Assembly: GCA_003586115.2 (NCBI GenBank)
Contig: QVOM02000072.1
Span: forward strand, 1,392,361 to 1,456,360
Length of the DNA stretch: 64,000 nt
Origin: Salvator merianae
Taxonomy: Eukaryota; Chordata; Lepidosauria; Squamata; Teiidae
Direction of reading: 5' to 3'
How positions within the stretch are numbered: the stretch's first letter is position 1; the number at the start of each line of letters is the position of its first letter. The notes below the pieces were generated by a model, which was given only the letters and a program-made list of their open reading frames with translations, was not told the DNA's origin and did no database searches. A program made the translations under genes and the position numbers. Below are positions 48,598 to 59,200 of the stretch, piece after piece.

Positions 48598-48962
48598 GGC
48601 CCTGTTTGCACTTCACATACTTACCAGTGAAGTACGTCCGCATTTCGCTGAGGCCCAAGTGATAGGGAGCAGCTACAGCTCCACAACTGTACCGGGAGCA
48701 ACTGGCATACTCCTGGTATGCAGCATTCACACCTACTCCTGGGTGAGAATGCTGTGCGGTGCAGCTGTGGATGTGCTGTTGCACGCTGCATCCCTGGTCT
48801 CTGTGGCAGTGGCCAGATGTTTCCTCAGCTGCTGTCATGGTGGTCAGCCAGCATTCACACTGTGAGTGCTGGAAACCCATTTCTGGGATGTTCCAGCCCT
48901 CAGAGTGCACATGGCCGCCACACCGCAGAGACTATTCCACAGCGGAAAGTGCGATAAGGCCC
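48598..48962. mobile_element. GGGCC-type multi-hairpin MITE
   Basis: The left end GGCCCTGTTTGCACTTC starts right after the TTA that closes the preceding MITE. The right end is GAAAGTGCGATAAGGCCC. The family body is present (CACACCTACTCCTGGGTGAG, CAGCATTCACACTGTGAGTG, ATTCCACAGCGGAAAGTGC). Confidence 0.78.
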
Positions 48963-49191
48963 TCTGTTTCAGTCTGTGTCCTAATAGGAGCCCTAACTTG
49001 CTTCCTTTACTAAAGGCTCTAGCTATGCTCCTGGGTTAAAAGAAAAATGAAAACGCTCAGCTATAAGAATCTCTCTTCTTCTCATTCCAGCATCACTAAC
49101 TTATCAGAGGAGACACAAAAAGGGCCACTTATTTCATAGTCCTTCATAGTTTCTGTAACTATATTGTAAATGAGCTGTTTTTTTCTTCCAG

Positions 49192-49385
49192 TCCTAAGAA
49201 TTCCATCTGGATGGGAAGTAGGTATCTATATTACTGGTGCCCTTGCTTTGCTGGGAATAGCTGGACTAAACCTATGGAAGTTGTGGAAATCCGGCAGTTA
49301 TCCTGCACCTTCTCCTTTTCCAAACTATGATTACAGATACCTGGAACAGAAGTATGGGAGCACATATTCTCAGATCAAGCAAAAG
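49192..49385 (+). CDS. SYT12: SYT12 transmembrane exon (residues 12-76)
   Basis: The acceptor is TTTTTTTCTTCCAG ending at 49191 and the donor is AAG|GTAAAA at 49386. The exon enters in phase 1, completing Val12 as G+TC, and leaves in phase 0. Residues about 20-40 are one hydrophobic membrane span (EVGIYITGALALLGIAG), flanked by WKLWKSG, whose lysines fit the cytosolic stop-transfer side. Then follows SPFPNYDYRYLEQKYG (residues 52-67), a block close to identical in mammalian SYT12 and the best family signature here. The open frame continues past the donor for a few residues (VKIS), which is intron. As in other synaptotagmins, the protein should be a type I vesicle membrane protein with a short luminal end and cytosolic C2 domains. 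Confidence 0.92.
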
Positions 49386-50428
49386 GTAAAAATCAGTTGA
49401 CTGTGATGTAGTTGGAAATGAATCGATTGCCGCATTCTACCATCACCTGTATTGTGTTATCGTAAGGTGTAAATTTGACCAAGAGCTCTTGCATTTAGCA
49501 ACTGTATTCCAAGGTTGGGACTAAGGGAGGATGTAAGATATTGACCTCTTTATTCCTACTGCTCAATTTGTGTTCAGTTACATTGCAACTATGAAATGAT
49601 CTCAAGGCAATGGAAACAACAGAGAAAAGCAGTACTGTAGAGGTGGGGAGAAACTGGGCAGACATATAACATCTGTTGTGAGCATGCAAGAGTGTGAGGT
49701 GGCTAGGGTTTCCCCACTTAGTAAATGGGGAATTGAGATTTGGGTCCACAGGTGTTCCCCATTCCTGACTTCAGACTAGCATCATTGTTTCAGAGCTGGG
49801 GTTTGTAGAACTGTAGGCAGGATCTGCCCACATGTGACGCTTTGTGCTGTGTGGGGCCGATTAAGGGTTGGATTCAGTAATCTGGCCGATGGTCAGAGGA
49901 TTGGCCAGTGATGCAGGACAAAGGCCATCTGTACTGCGGTGGATCAGCTTGGCCCAACTTTGGAGGGTGAGAATGGAAGTTCCTAGCATTTGAAATTTCT
50001 GATTGAGGCTCTATTAGCCAGGCATATCGAAATGCCTCACTTCCGTGGCATCAGGCTTCATGTTCCTGGTAGACCAGACCAGCGACTTGGTGGCATTTGC
50101 ACGTGAGCGATGGGTCCATCTACTGCTGAATGTCTGAGGGACTACTTTTAAGCTGTCTTCCATTGGAGTGGGCTCCAGCACCATTTTCTCCCTGGGGTCT
50201 ACTCTAGTGATGTGGACGTGATTTTCCTTGGGACACATGACCTCCCTGGACTGGGTCCACACTGCGGATGCGGCATTTCTCGGTGGCTGCTAGCCGGCAT
50301 TATTGCATCAATGCAGACATGTCTTTCCTTGGCAGGCATGGTCTCTCTGTGGACTGGTCCACACTGCAGATGTGGCATTCCCTGGCAGCTGCTGGTCTGG
50401 TCAGTAGCCCCATGAGAAAACAGTCATA

Positions 50429-51051
50429 GGCCCTTTCTGCATTTACATGGTAGTCCAGAATAAGGAGCTCCATAGTCCACGTAGTCTGCACAGAGCTATC
50501 TGTACTAAGGGTCTTGTAGTCAGGAATAGTGATGGTCTACATTAATTGGTACTACAACCATACTACTGCCATCTGGTCCTGAACAAGTGCTGGTACATCT
50601 GCATGTAGACAGATCTGAGCGGAGCATGGGTGTGGCTGCAAGGCGCATATGTTGTTAGCACATCGCTGCTGCAACCGGCTTCTTGTTACTGCATATGAAG
50701 GCTACAGGCTGTGAGTGCTGCTTGCAGATTGGATTCATCTCTGAGTCCAATGCGGAGCTAGCCGGCAAGCTTTTGGACCCAGCAATGATCTGCCACTCCC
50801 TGAATGCAGCGTTTGAGCGACATAGACGTGGGCCAATTGCAGCAGTGTTTGGGTGATGTTCACACCAGTAGATCACGTCATGTAATGCGGAACAGGGATT
50901 GCGTGTTCACATTACTGTTCATGTTGTTAGAGTTCTTATGCCACCTAACCCGCTAAATGCAGACACCACTTGCTACAGATGATCTGGATCAAGCAAATCC
51001 AGACTTACTAATGCAGAATTAGCAAGGTGAGTGCAGAGAGACCCACAGATC
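50429..51051. mobile_element. Possible long MITE with GGCCCTTTCTGCA ends
   Basis: GGCCCTTTCTGCATTTACAT at the left and GGTGAGTGCAGAGAGACCC at the right form a terminal inverted repeat. TAGTCCAGAATAAGG near the left end follows the short-MITE pattern. The interior has no recognised content. Confidence 0.5.
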
Positions 51052-51983
51052 CCATCAAAATAAACAGAAGCTTGGAAGCTGTCCTGCAGAAGGAATTAAT
51101 CACTGACTTTCATCAGAGAGGGTCACCTCTGAATATTTGAAAGAACAACAGTCTGGACTTAACATAGCTTTCAGTCTTTTTGTTGCAGTGTAGACACTTG
51201 CTTCATAAGTAGTAATTGATATATTTTTACCTGATCCGATTGGAAGGCAGGATTATATACAGTTCTATAGCTTCAGAAGGCTATTACCATTGGCAAGTCC
51301 TGGAAAACTTAAGGCTGCATAGATTGAACTATCGATTTTCAGTAAGAACTAATACGTTCCAGCAAGGGATGAGCACTTAGTGGACTAGTTCAGATGTCAC
51401 ACTAAACCATGACTTATCGTGGGACGAGTGAGTAAAGCAGGTTTAGGGCTTATACATTCTCCGCACTCCCCTGAGGCAATGAACTTTATGGCCAATTGCT
51501 GAAAGGCTGTAGTTATTCTGTTGTTTGTTAGAAACAAGCCATCTTGGAATTGTGAATTATGAAGTGATATGCTTCAAAAAGCTCCTTAATGGTCCTAGCG
51601 CTCCAATATTTTATCTACAGTTTTAAATAAGCAAGTATCCCTTTTTGGGGGTGGAAGGGGATACTTATTGACAGTCACAATGGCCATTGGTGTGTGGGGT
51701 GCAGCAATTGGATGAAACTGTGATTTTCTGTGCACCTTTCCTGTGTTTGGATGGAGGATGGCGAATGAGGCTTCAATCTGATATGGAAGTGTGACTTCAA
51801 AGGCAATGACAAATGGCCTTTCCACCTCTCTGCTGCATTCTGCTTGCAAACTGCCATGCAACAACCTAAAGGCAGCCCTTTGCCAGGCTTGATTTTTGCT
51901 GCCACCAGCCTGTGAGGAAAACTTGAATTAAGAAATTAGCCCTGAGAAGATCCCTATCCAACAACTTCAGCATTTGAGAGTGA

Positions 51984-52451
51984 GGGCCTTTTCGCACCTA
52001 CCAGTTGGTGCGATTCTAGCCACTTGCTGGTCAGGTGCATCCACATTGCACCACAGATGTGCTGCTCCAGAGTGGGCTAAACCCTCCTCAGAGCAATCCA
52101 GCTGTGGACTGCTAAAAAGCAGTCCGCAGGCTGCCCAAAAGCAGCTGGATTGCTCCTGGGGAGGTGGTTTCACACCTTCTTCTGGGTACATCAGGATGAG
52201 CGGGCATGGCTCTGCGACTGCAGCTGCACAGTCATGCACAGCTGCCAGATTGCCATGGCAATGTCCGGCATCTCACCGGATGTTCCTTCGGATGTTGCCT
52301 TGGTGATCTAGGCAGCCCAGGCTGGCCATTCACACTACAAGTGCTACTGGCCAGGTTTGCGCTTGTAGTGCGAATGGCTGCCAACATGCTGGATCCTCAC
52401 CGGCCTGGTATGGTATTGTTATATACCAGGCTGGCAAGTGCAAACAGGCCC
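51984..52451. mobile_element. GGGCC-type multi-hairpin MITE
   Basis: The ends GGGCCTTTTCGCACC and AAGTGCAAACAGGCCC are flanked by TGA on both sides (51981-51983, 52452-52454). Internal hairpins include TCCAGCTGTGGACTGCTAAA facing AGCAGTCCGCAGGCTG, and GGCCTGGTATGG facing TATACCAGGCTGG near 52400-52434. Confidence 0.83.
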
Positions 52452-52583
52452 TGAAGTTTGGGGAATTTTCTCCCAAGCATCAGCAGGTTAAGAATAGGCT
52501 TTTGTCTTCAAAAGAAATATCGTTGATTATAGGATCAGATATTGAATTAAAACCAGAACTTGTACTGTTGCTAATGCTATTGA

Positions 52584-52993
52584 ATGATAACTTTCCATAC
52601 ATCTGATGATATCTCAACATTGGAAATACACAAAAGTGTGACAATAAAAAATTGGTATGCAAAACTTTCTGAGATATTGCTAGATGAGTTTGCTTGGCTA
52701 AGATATAAAAGGTTAAAAGGTCCAAATAATACAACCAATTTATACAAATATGGCAGCCTCTATTAAAAGCATATGGTAAAATTGGAAATGAGTTTTCTGA
52801 AAACAGCTACTGAATGGATTACTCATAGAGTAAATATGTAGCTGTTTTTCAATAATCTTTTTGATTTTTATATTCTGTTCATAGCTGATTTTTCCTTCTT
52901 TTTTATTATTGTATGCAAGGATACTAATAGACTGTGCATATATATGAATTGTGGACAGTTTGACTTGCAATACATTTTTTAAAAAAAAAAAAA
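52584..52993 (+). mobile_element. Possible L1-type LINE 3' end
   Basis: An AT-rich stretch ends in a run of 15 A at 52979-52993 and carries short ORF remnants, which looks like a 5'-truncated poly-A retrotransposon. I could not tie a conserved RT motif to it. Confidence 0.35.
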
Positions 52994-53843
52994 GAATAGA
53001 CTTTTATCTGTGGCAATAGCAAAGCCATGTGAGGTAAAACATACAATGGCATTTCAGAGCCTTGTTTTGCTCAGAAAAAGCCTCAGGCTGAAATCACAGC
53101 TAATCCTAGCCTACAAACAGTACAGCATGAGCTGTTAAAATCTGTTGCCATTGGAGAAAAAGGAAGAAGGGAAAATTCATTCAGTGCTCAAATTTCCCTC
53201 ACTGTTATTCTAATGTGCCATCTTGCTTGAGGGAGTGGATGTCAAAGGTGAGCTGCAACCATCTTGGACTCCCAGTGGTGGCGTCTCCCTCCCAACTGCC
53301 TCTCCCCCCCCCCTAGGGTCGGACCACATTTTTGCTTGGGGAGTGGCCAAGAACCGGATTGTGTGAGCTGTTTTCTTTTTCAGACTGCCATTAGTGGCCC
53401 CTCCCTCCCAACTGCCAATCACAGCAAAGCCTGATGCAGCCTGCTGTCTTTCACCTGCTATATGGGTAACTGGTATGTTTAAGAGATTGTAAACCTCCAC
53501 GAGTCTTTAGGGTAGAGGGCAGGATAGAAATTCAAATCAGATCTATTTAAAAATGTAAAGAACATTAAAGCTGTGACGGGGGGAATTTTCAGGAGCTTTT
53601 AATTTCTGTAATTAAGAAATTATAGTGTAAGAACAATTCAGTAGCAACCATTGCGCAAGTCAATACAGTGTTTAAAAGAGGATTAAATGTAATCCACAAT
53701 TTAAGTTGAATTTAGTGCACTCCAGATGACTGGAAGGAATAAGACTGGTATTTTTTTGATTATTTATTACTTATTATTTTCCTCCTATCAAAGTCCTATC
53801 CAAATTATGTAATAGGAGGGAAGTGAGAGGTAGCTGAAAATGT

Positions 53844-53863
53844 AAAAAAAAAAAAAAAAAAAA
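53844..53863. repeat. Poly-A run
   Basis: An uninterrupted run of about 20 A, with no clear retrotransposon body attached. Confidence 0.9.
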
Positions 53864-54557
53864 GATGCATGCATTTACAGAACAAAGGATGTATTCACAC
53901 TTGCCTTTTCTGTTCTGATACAGGATGGGCCACCATGTACTGGAATAAGCACTCCATCTCAAGCTGGGATGGATTGCTCCTGGCATGGAACGAGGCTGTC
54001 TGCATTGGGTCAGCCTATTCTGCACCATCCTCTGCATCGACTCCAAAGCTGATGCCAGCTTCAGAGTCAGCATGAGGGGGGAGCTCTGAATGCTCCATTT
54101 TGGGCACCCTAGTCTGGTCTATGCTCCATCCAGTGTGGACGGAGCATACTGGGAGGGGAGGGGTCTCCCTTAAACCACATCAGTGTGCAGAAGAGAGGCC
54201 TGTAGACCCTTCCTGGTTCATACAATGAGTGCAGAAATGCCTAAACATCTTAAAAAATACACAGGTACCTCTTGCCTATGAATCCTTATGCTACAATAAA
54301 TTTTTATTGCAAGATTTTAGTTGTGAGTTTGATATTCCGTATGGTATTCTTATTGAGCTATCCTAAAAATGTACACAGATATGTTTATGAATGTTCAAAA
54401 TATCAGGCTGCAAGAATTTACCATGGAGAGTTCTTTGATAACGTCGTGGGATGTGCCTTTTCTTTAAATACATAGAACTTGCTTTCTGTATCTCTCACCT
54501 TAACATCCCAAGGTATAAAGCAAAATTACAGCAATAACATAAACACTACATAAAAAA

Positions 54558-54703
54558 CAGTATATCAGCTGGGATACTGGACAGCAAGTGTACTAGGACC
54601 CTCCCTTCCACACACTTGTGCAGTCTAAGGGGGGGCAGGTGTGTGGAAGGGAGACCCCTAATACACTTGTTGGTCCAGTATACCGGCCAGTGTGAAATCA
54701 CCC
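54558..54703. mobile_element. Palindromic MITE, GGTATACC type
   Basis: CTGGGATACTGGACAGCAAG at the left is mirrored by TTGGTCCAGTATACCGGCCA at the right, and CCCTCCCTTCCACACACTTG by GGTGTGTGGAAGGGAGACCC. The right end GTGTGAAATCACCC matches the family. The left end is eroded. Confidence 0.68.
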
Positions 54704-55191
54704 TAGGTGTGTGAAAAGGAGGTATTTCACAGGTACGACAGCCTGACTATTAATAGGAACTATTTTTCATAAAGTAAATTATTTTCTTGGATGTTACCTT
54801 GTAACATCATTTTGCTGTAAGCGCTTTGAATTGGTCTCAAAAATGAATTGTAATTATTGCCTCATAGAAAACATTCTTAGCAGCTTCTAATGTAGACACG
54901 GCTGAAAAAGGCTCTGTGGAAGAGGCCTGTGGGCTGCAATGACTGCACATCACCGTACTCATTTGGCCCACAGCTGCTCCAGAGAGCAACAACCATTCGC
55001 GAAAGTGGCCATTTTGTAGAGTCAGAAAAATCCTCTTCCAAGAGCAGTGCCTGCCCTCATTCACTTATCTGAGTTGTCAGCTGCTTGGCCATATTAAGCA
55101 ATGCAGTGGCTTCCTGCCTTCCAGAACAGGGAAAATGCACCAACCCAGGGGAGGTAGTGCTAGCCTAGCAGCAGACACTTTGGGCCTATTT

Positions 55192-55988
55192 GCACTTGGT
55201 GCTAGCAAGCATCAAGGACACATGTTAGCAAAGTGCATCTACACTTTGCAGAGGTCCTTGTGACCGGGAGCAGCATAACACTGCTCTTGATCGCAACTAG
55301 CTGTGGAGCACAAATTTGGCCCTGTTTGCACTTTGCAAGAGGAACATTCCTGTCCGCTCACTAGTCAGCTGCATTCGCACTTTCAAACAGAGTCAGCTGC
55401 TTTGAAGCTCACCCAAGCCCACCTGATGTCTACCTGAAGCTGAGTACGGCTGGTGAAGTAAATTGCAGTCTGGAATCTAACTTGTGCGATCAGGTGTAGA
55501 TCAGGGGAGCTGCATTCGCACTACTTCTGGGTTTGAAATGGCGGCAGGGAGGGAGCGGCTTCGGAAACAGCTCTATGGCTTCAAAACAGCTCTCTGACTA
55601 GTGCATTACCATTCGCACCACTCCCCCTGCTGGTCAGCTTGCAAATTGTTCCATTGCTGACAAGTGCAAAAGCTGTTCAGGAAAACCCGTCCTCGCCAGC
55701 CTGAAGCCTGCTAATTAGTACGTTCTGCTCTGGTAAGTGTGAAAACACCCTTGTGCTCTACAACTTTAGCAGGAGCTGATCATCAGCTCCCAGTAAAGTG
55801 CATCTGTACTTACCTTGGCTGCCTCAATCACCCGACTGTGCCTGTGCCATTGTCCGATCGCTCCTGTGCTGCGCAGCCCTGGCGGTCATCATGGCAGGTA
55901 AGGAACTAGGGTTACGCAGTGCGAACAGACAGTACCACATTAGAACAGAGTAATTAATCTGTTCTAACGTGATAAGTGTGAAAAGGCC
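55192..55988. mobile_element. GGGCC-type MITE split by a related MITE
   Basis: The left end is GGGCCTATTTGCACTTGG after TTT and the right end GATAAGTGTGAAAAGGCC. The typical CTAGCTGTGGAGCACAAA palindrome is cut at 55317 and resumes at 55751 as TTGTGCTCTACA. The final hairpin ATTAGAACAGAGTAATTAAT with CTGTTCTAAC resembles the terminal hairpin of 41374-42088. Confidence 0.75.
55318..55750. mobile_element. GGGCC-type MITE nested in a sister MITE
   Basis: The left end GGCCCTGTTTGCACTTTGC follows TTT (55315-55317). The right end GGTAAGTGTGAAAACACCC is followed by TTG. Internally, GAAGCTCACCCAAG is close to the perfect-hairpin arm of 41374-42088. No coding frame. Confidence 0.72.
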
Positions 55989-56172
55989 TAGTGATTGGAA
56001 GAAGAATGGCTTCATTTTGAAGTCGGAATCAGCTTTACTCCAAAAAAAAAAAGTTACTATTGGCAGTCAGGTAGTAGTACCTATAAAAGAGTCCATGTTT
56101 CACACACTATTGTATATATTTTGAAGTTAATAATCAACTTTGCCTGTTTTTCTTTTCTCTTACTGTCCATAG

Positions 56173-56562
56173 CGAGGTTTAAGTGGCTTTCGAAAGGCAG
56201 GAGACAAGACATCTCCCGTTCGCAAGCCAAGCTTGAAGATGGACGACACCTTTGAAAACATTAATGAGTTTGCCACCCTGGAGCTAATGGGTAAAGACCT
56301 TGAGCTGGCTCCATATGGGCCCCTGAAGAAATCTATCTCCACCGACTCTCTCAGTTCTATCTCCTCCATTGGAAATAACTTTGGCCATGAGTTCACGGTT
56401 GGACAAGTGGAAGTTAACATGGAATACAATGTGAATTCCAACACATTGCATGTCACACTGCTGCAGGGCAAAGATCTAATGGAGAAAGAAGATGTCAACT
56501 TTGAGTCTTGCTTTGTGCGCATCAGTTTACTCCCAGATGAACAAATTGTTGGCATTTCTAGG
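56173..56562 (+). CDS. SYT12: SYT12 linker and C2A-start exon (residues 77-206)
   Basis: The acceptor is CTGTCCATAG ending at 56172 and the donor is AGG|GTAAGT at 56563. The exon is 390 bases, phase 0 at both ends. Residues 77-149 form the linker: basic RKPSLKMDDTFENI (93-106), then LELMGKDLELAPYG (112-125) and a serine-rich stretch (130-141). The C2A domain begins near FTVGQVEV (150-157). It continues through the first strands and loop 1 (TLLQGKDLMEKEDVNFESCF) to LLPDEQIVGISR (195-206), where the exon stops inside C2A. In calcium-binding C2 domains loop 1 carries an SDP motif supplying an Asp ligand; here the position reads ESC, fitting the calcium-independent character known for SYT12. Ser96 in RKPS aligns with the PKA site described at Ser97 of rodent SYT12. 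No stop or frameshift is present. Confidence 0.94.
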
Positions 56563-56649
56563 GTAAGTTTTTCCTGCTACCTGCACTTGGGATCAGTTGT
56601 GTCTTACACAGGGCTGTCAAAAGTTCAGGCTGTATTTTATCAAGTCTTA

Positions 56650-56857
56650 GGGTGATTCTGCACTGGCCGGTATACCAGACTAGGAGCCTCCCTTCCACAT
56701 GCTGGTGTGGTCTAAGGGAGGCCCCACCCCTTAGACCCCACCCCCTTAGACCACCCCTGGGGACAGGGCCTCCCTTAGACTGCACCAACCAGCATGCAGA
56801 AAGGGAGGCTCTTACTACGCTTGCTGCTTTGGTATATCAGCCGTTGTGGAATTGCCC
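56650..56857. mobile_element. Palindromic MITE, GGTATACC type, next to a coding exon
   Basis: The ends GGGTGATTCTGCACTGGCC and GTTGTGGAATTGCCC are flanked by TTA on both sides (56647-56649, 56858-56860). GCCGGTATACCAGAC is mirrored by TTGGTATATCAGCC. The middle holds three overlapping CCCCTTAGACC-type units and a GGGAGGCC/GGCCTCCC pair. It starts 87 bases after the exon at 56173-56562 ends. Confidence 0.8.
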
Positions 56858-58974
56858 TTACGCTCAGCAAGTGTTTAGTCTTGGAGCTGTACAGTTGTTC
56901 ACACTGTGTATGAGAGAGTGTGAAAGAGAGAGAATGATATGAAGCAAAGGCCAATGAAACAGTGTCAACAGGCACTTTGGTGCCACCTGCCAAAATCAAT
57001 TGAAAGAGGTTTCAGGCTACCACATCCACCTTCATTCTAGAATTCTCAAGTTAGTCTACATGTTTCTTCCCCAAGAAATGTTTCCATCCTGCAGTTTAGT
57101 TAAGGTATAAATGTCTTCTAAAGAAACTATTCTGCATCCTTTGGGTTCTTGCTTTTTCCAACACTTGAGCTTTTTAGAAACTAGAGTATATGCACAGTGC
57201 TTTGTTTTTAATATATGTTTTTCTTGTTATGTTAATCTGTGCCTTTTTAAGTAGAGAAACAGATGCACTTTATATATGAAAATGCCAATAGTTAGTTGTT
57301 TATTTGAAAAGGGTTCTGTTGTGATTAGGACACCATTCTCCAGAACAGAAAGGCAACAACATATATTGATTCTAGGTCCTCTTCTGTTTCTCAGGCAAAT
57401 CATTGCTTCTAAGGGAATGCAGTACCTAGATGAATTTGCATGTTGAATAAATGTACATACTTCTCTCTTATTGGAATGAACATCCATTTAAAATGTGTCT
57501 TCTTTGATGAAGGACACTCGTTACTTATAGGGATGTGCATGCTGCTGGCTCAAATTCCTTGTAAACCATTCAAGAGAGCGTAAACTGTTCTCTTACTATG
57601 AGGGCCCATCTTGCAATGGGTGCCGCGTGGATTGTGGTGGCTGCCTGGTCGCCTCCCAGGTCCGGTTTAGTGCTCTAGCAGAAGATCATTTTAAATTGGT
57701 CTCCCATGCGGAGCAGGCTGGGTCCCCATTCCTACCACTATTATGCAGGAACTTTTGTTCTCCAGCTTTGAAGCTAGCTTGGAACCGGCTGGCTGCCATG
57801 CAAACAGTTGGCAGCATGGTCCATGCTGTCACCATGGTCCTGGCGCATGAGGCATTTCCTGGGCCAGTACTGATCCCTGTGGTGTGTGCTGCCTGTCCTA
57901 GTGCAGTTCTTTACGACTCTGCGCTGTAACAATAAATATTTTTCACACTTTTGTTTATGCAGATCTCTAAGGGAGCGGTCCCACATCGTAAATTTAATCC
58001 TTATTGGAGGAGAATGAGGATTTAGTATGTATTCCAGTCATTCCCACATTTGCATTATAACACGGACTCAATTCAGACTTGCTTGTTCTCACACCTCATT
58101 TTTCCCGTGCTCAGCGTGGGGAAACTGTACTTTTCTGTCTCCACCCTTCACCAAATTCCCCTTTCTGTGTAGTCAGTGATTGGCTGCAGTCCCAGTGTTT
58201 AAATCTTGACTTCACAGGGGCAGGAAAGTCAAACTCCGCCCGTATTTCCCTGCTGCTGCATCTGAACATGGATTCCCTTGGCGGTGTTACTGGTCAGTTG
58301 CTGTCTGCTCCTTCTCCCCCTCCAGCCTGTATTCACCCAAACAAAACTTCAATTCCACGTCTACCACACAATAAAGCTTCTTAAAGGGCAAATTGCAATT
58401 TCTGCTCCTTTACAATTGCACTTTTGCACAATTGCGCAATTTCAGAGTAGTGTAAAAGCAGAGAGAGGTCCATGAAAAAGGGGGAACCTGTGGGCGGGTC
58501 CATTATCAAGTTAGTGGTCAGCAAATGGACTCCATCTCACCTCTCCCCAAGACACCCACAGCAGCATGTGTCCCACTGTGTAGTTGTGTGATGCTGATGG
58601 CAAAATTCAGAGTGATGTGGGTTATTTGTTGAGGTAAGAGGACTGCACCCCCCAAGCAAGTGAGTGAGGCGTACACCAACCATGCAGCCCCCCCCCCCGG
58701 CTTTCTTTAAGAAAGCTGTGCTATGCTGTTTGCCCACGGAGCTGCTAAAGTAAAAGTCCTCTATTTAAAGAATAAAATACATAAAACGTATATCTTATTC
58801 CCAAATGGGTGTGTTCATATAGATAGCCTTTGCTCATGACATTTTGGCCTCTCCCCTTCTTCAAAAATTTCTTCTAGATTATTTGTTTCTTGCCCCTCCC
58901 AGTTTCCCTTCTTCCTACCTGTTTTCTTTCATCTTTATTCTTCACATCCAGCAATAACAAGCTCATTCTTTAAT

Positions 58975-59200
58975 TCTTGTAGAAATCAATAAAGGCTTTC
59001 CAGTTTTTAATAAACTTATCCACAGTCTTGTTTTTCAATAAGTTATTCAGTTTACTGTGAGATCCATCATTTTAATCAACCAATCTACCGAATGTATTTT
59101 ATCTCCTTTCCATTTTTGTGCATAGGCAATTCTAGCCGCAGTCACCTTGTTTTGAATTAAAACATTAACATTATCAAAGTTGCCCTCAACTATACGTAGT
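58975..59200 (-). mobile_element. Probable L1-type LINE fragment
   Basis: The AT-rich sequence (CCATTTTTGTGCATAGGCAA, TCTACCGAATGTATTTTATC) resembles internal parts of squamate L1 elements read on the minus strand, from memory. No motif confirms it. Confidence 0.3.

Larger units (their letters stand above)
46243..49191 (+). other. SYT12: SYT12 intron 2
   Basis: The intron is bounded by a GTGAGT donor and a polypyrimidine-CAG acceptor. It holds an L2 3' end (about 46335-46440), a 493-bp foldback element (46542-47034) and two MITEs joined head to tail at one TTA (48462-48962). Nothing coding is visible in 47040-48450. Confidence 0.8.
49386..56172 (+). other. SYT12: SYT12 intron 3
   Basis: The intron runs from GTAAAA to CCATAG. 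It contains GGGCC-type MITEs (about 50429-51051, 51984-52451, 55192-55988 with a second element inside), a possible L1 3' end with A-tract (about 52584-52993), an L2-like tail near 53490-53545, a poly-A run at 53844-53863 and a GGTATACC-type MITE (about 54558-54703). I see no coding exon in it. Confidence 0.8.

Noticed and set aside
49386..49400. Extension of the SYT12 frame past 49385
   Set aside because: The extra residues before the stop lie beyond a usable GTAAAA donor, and the following exon joins in phase at 49385.
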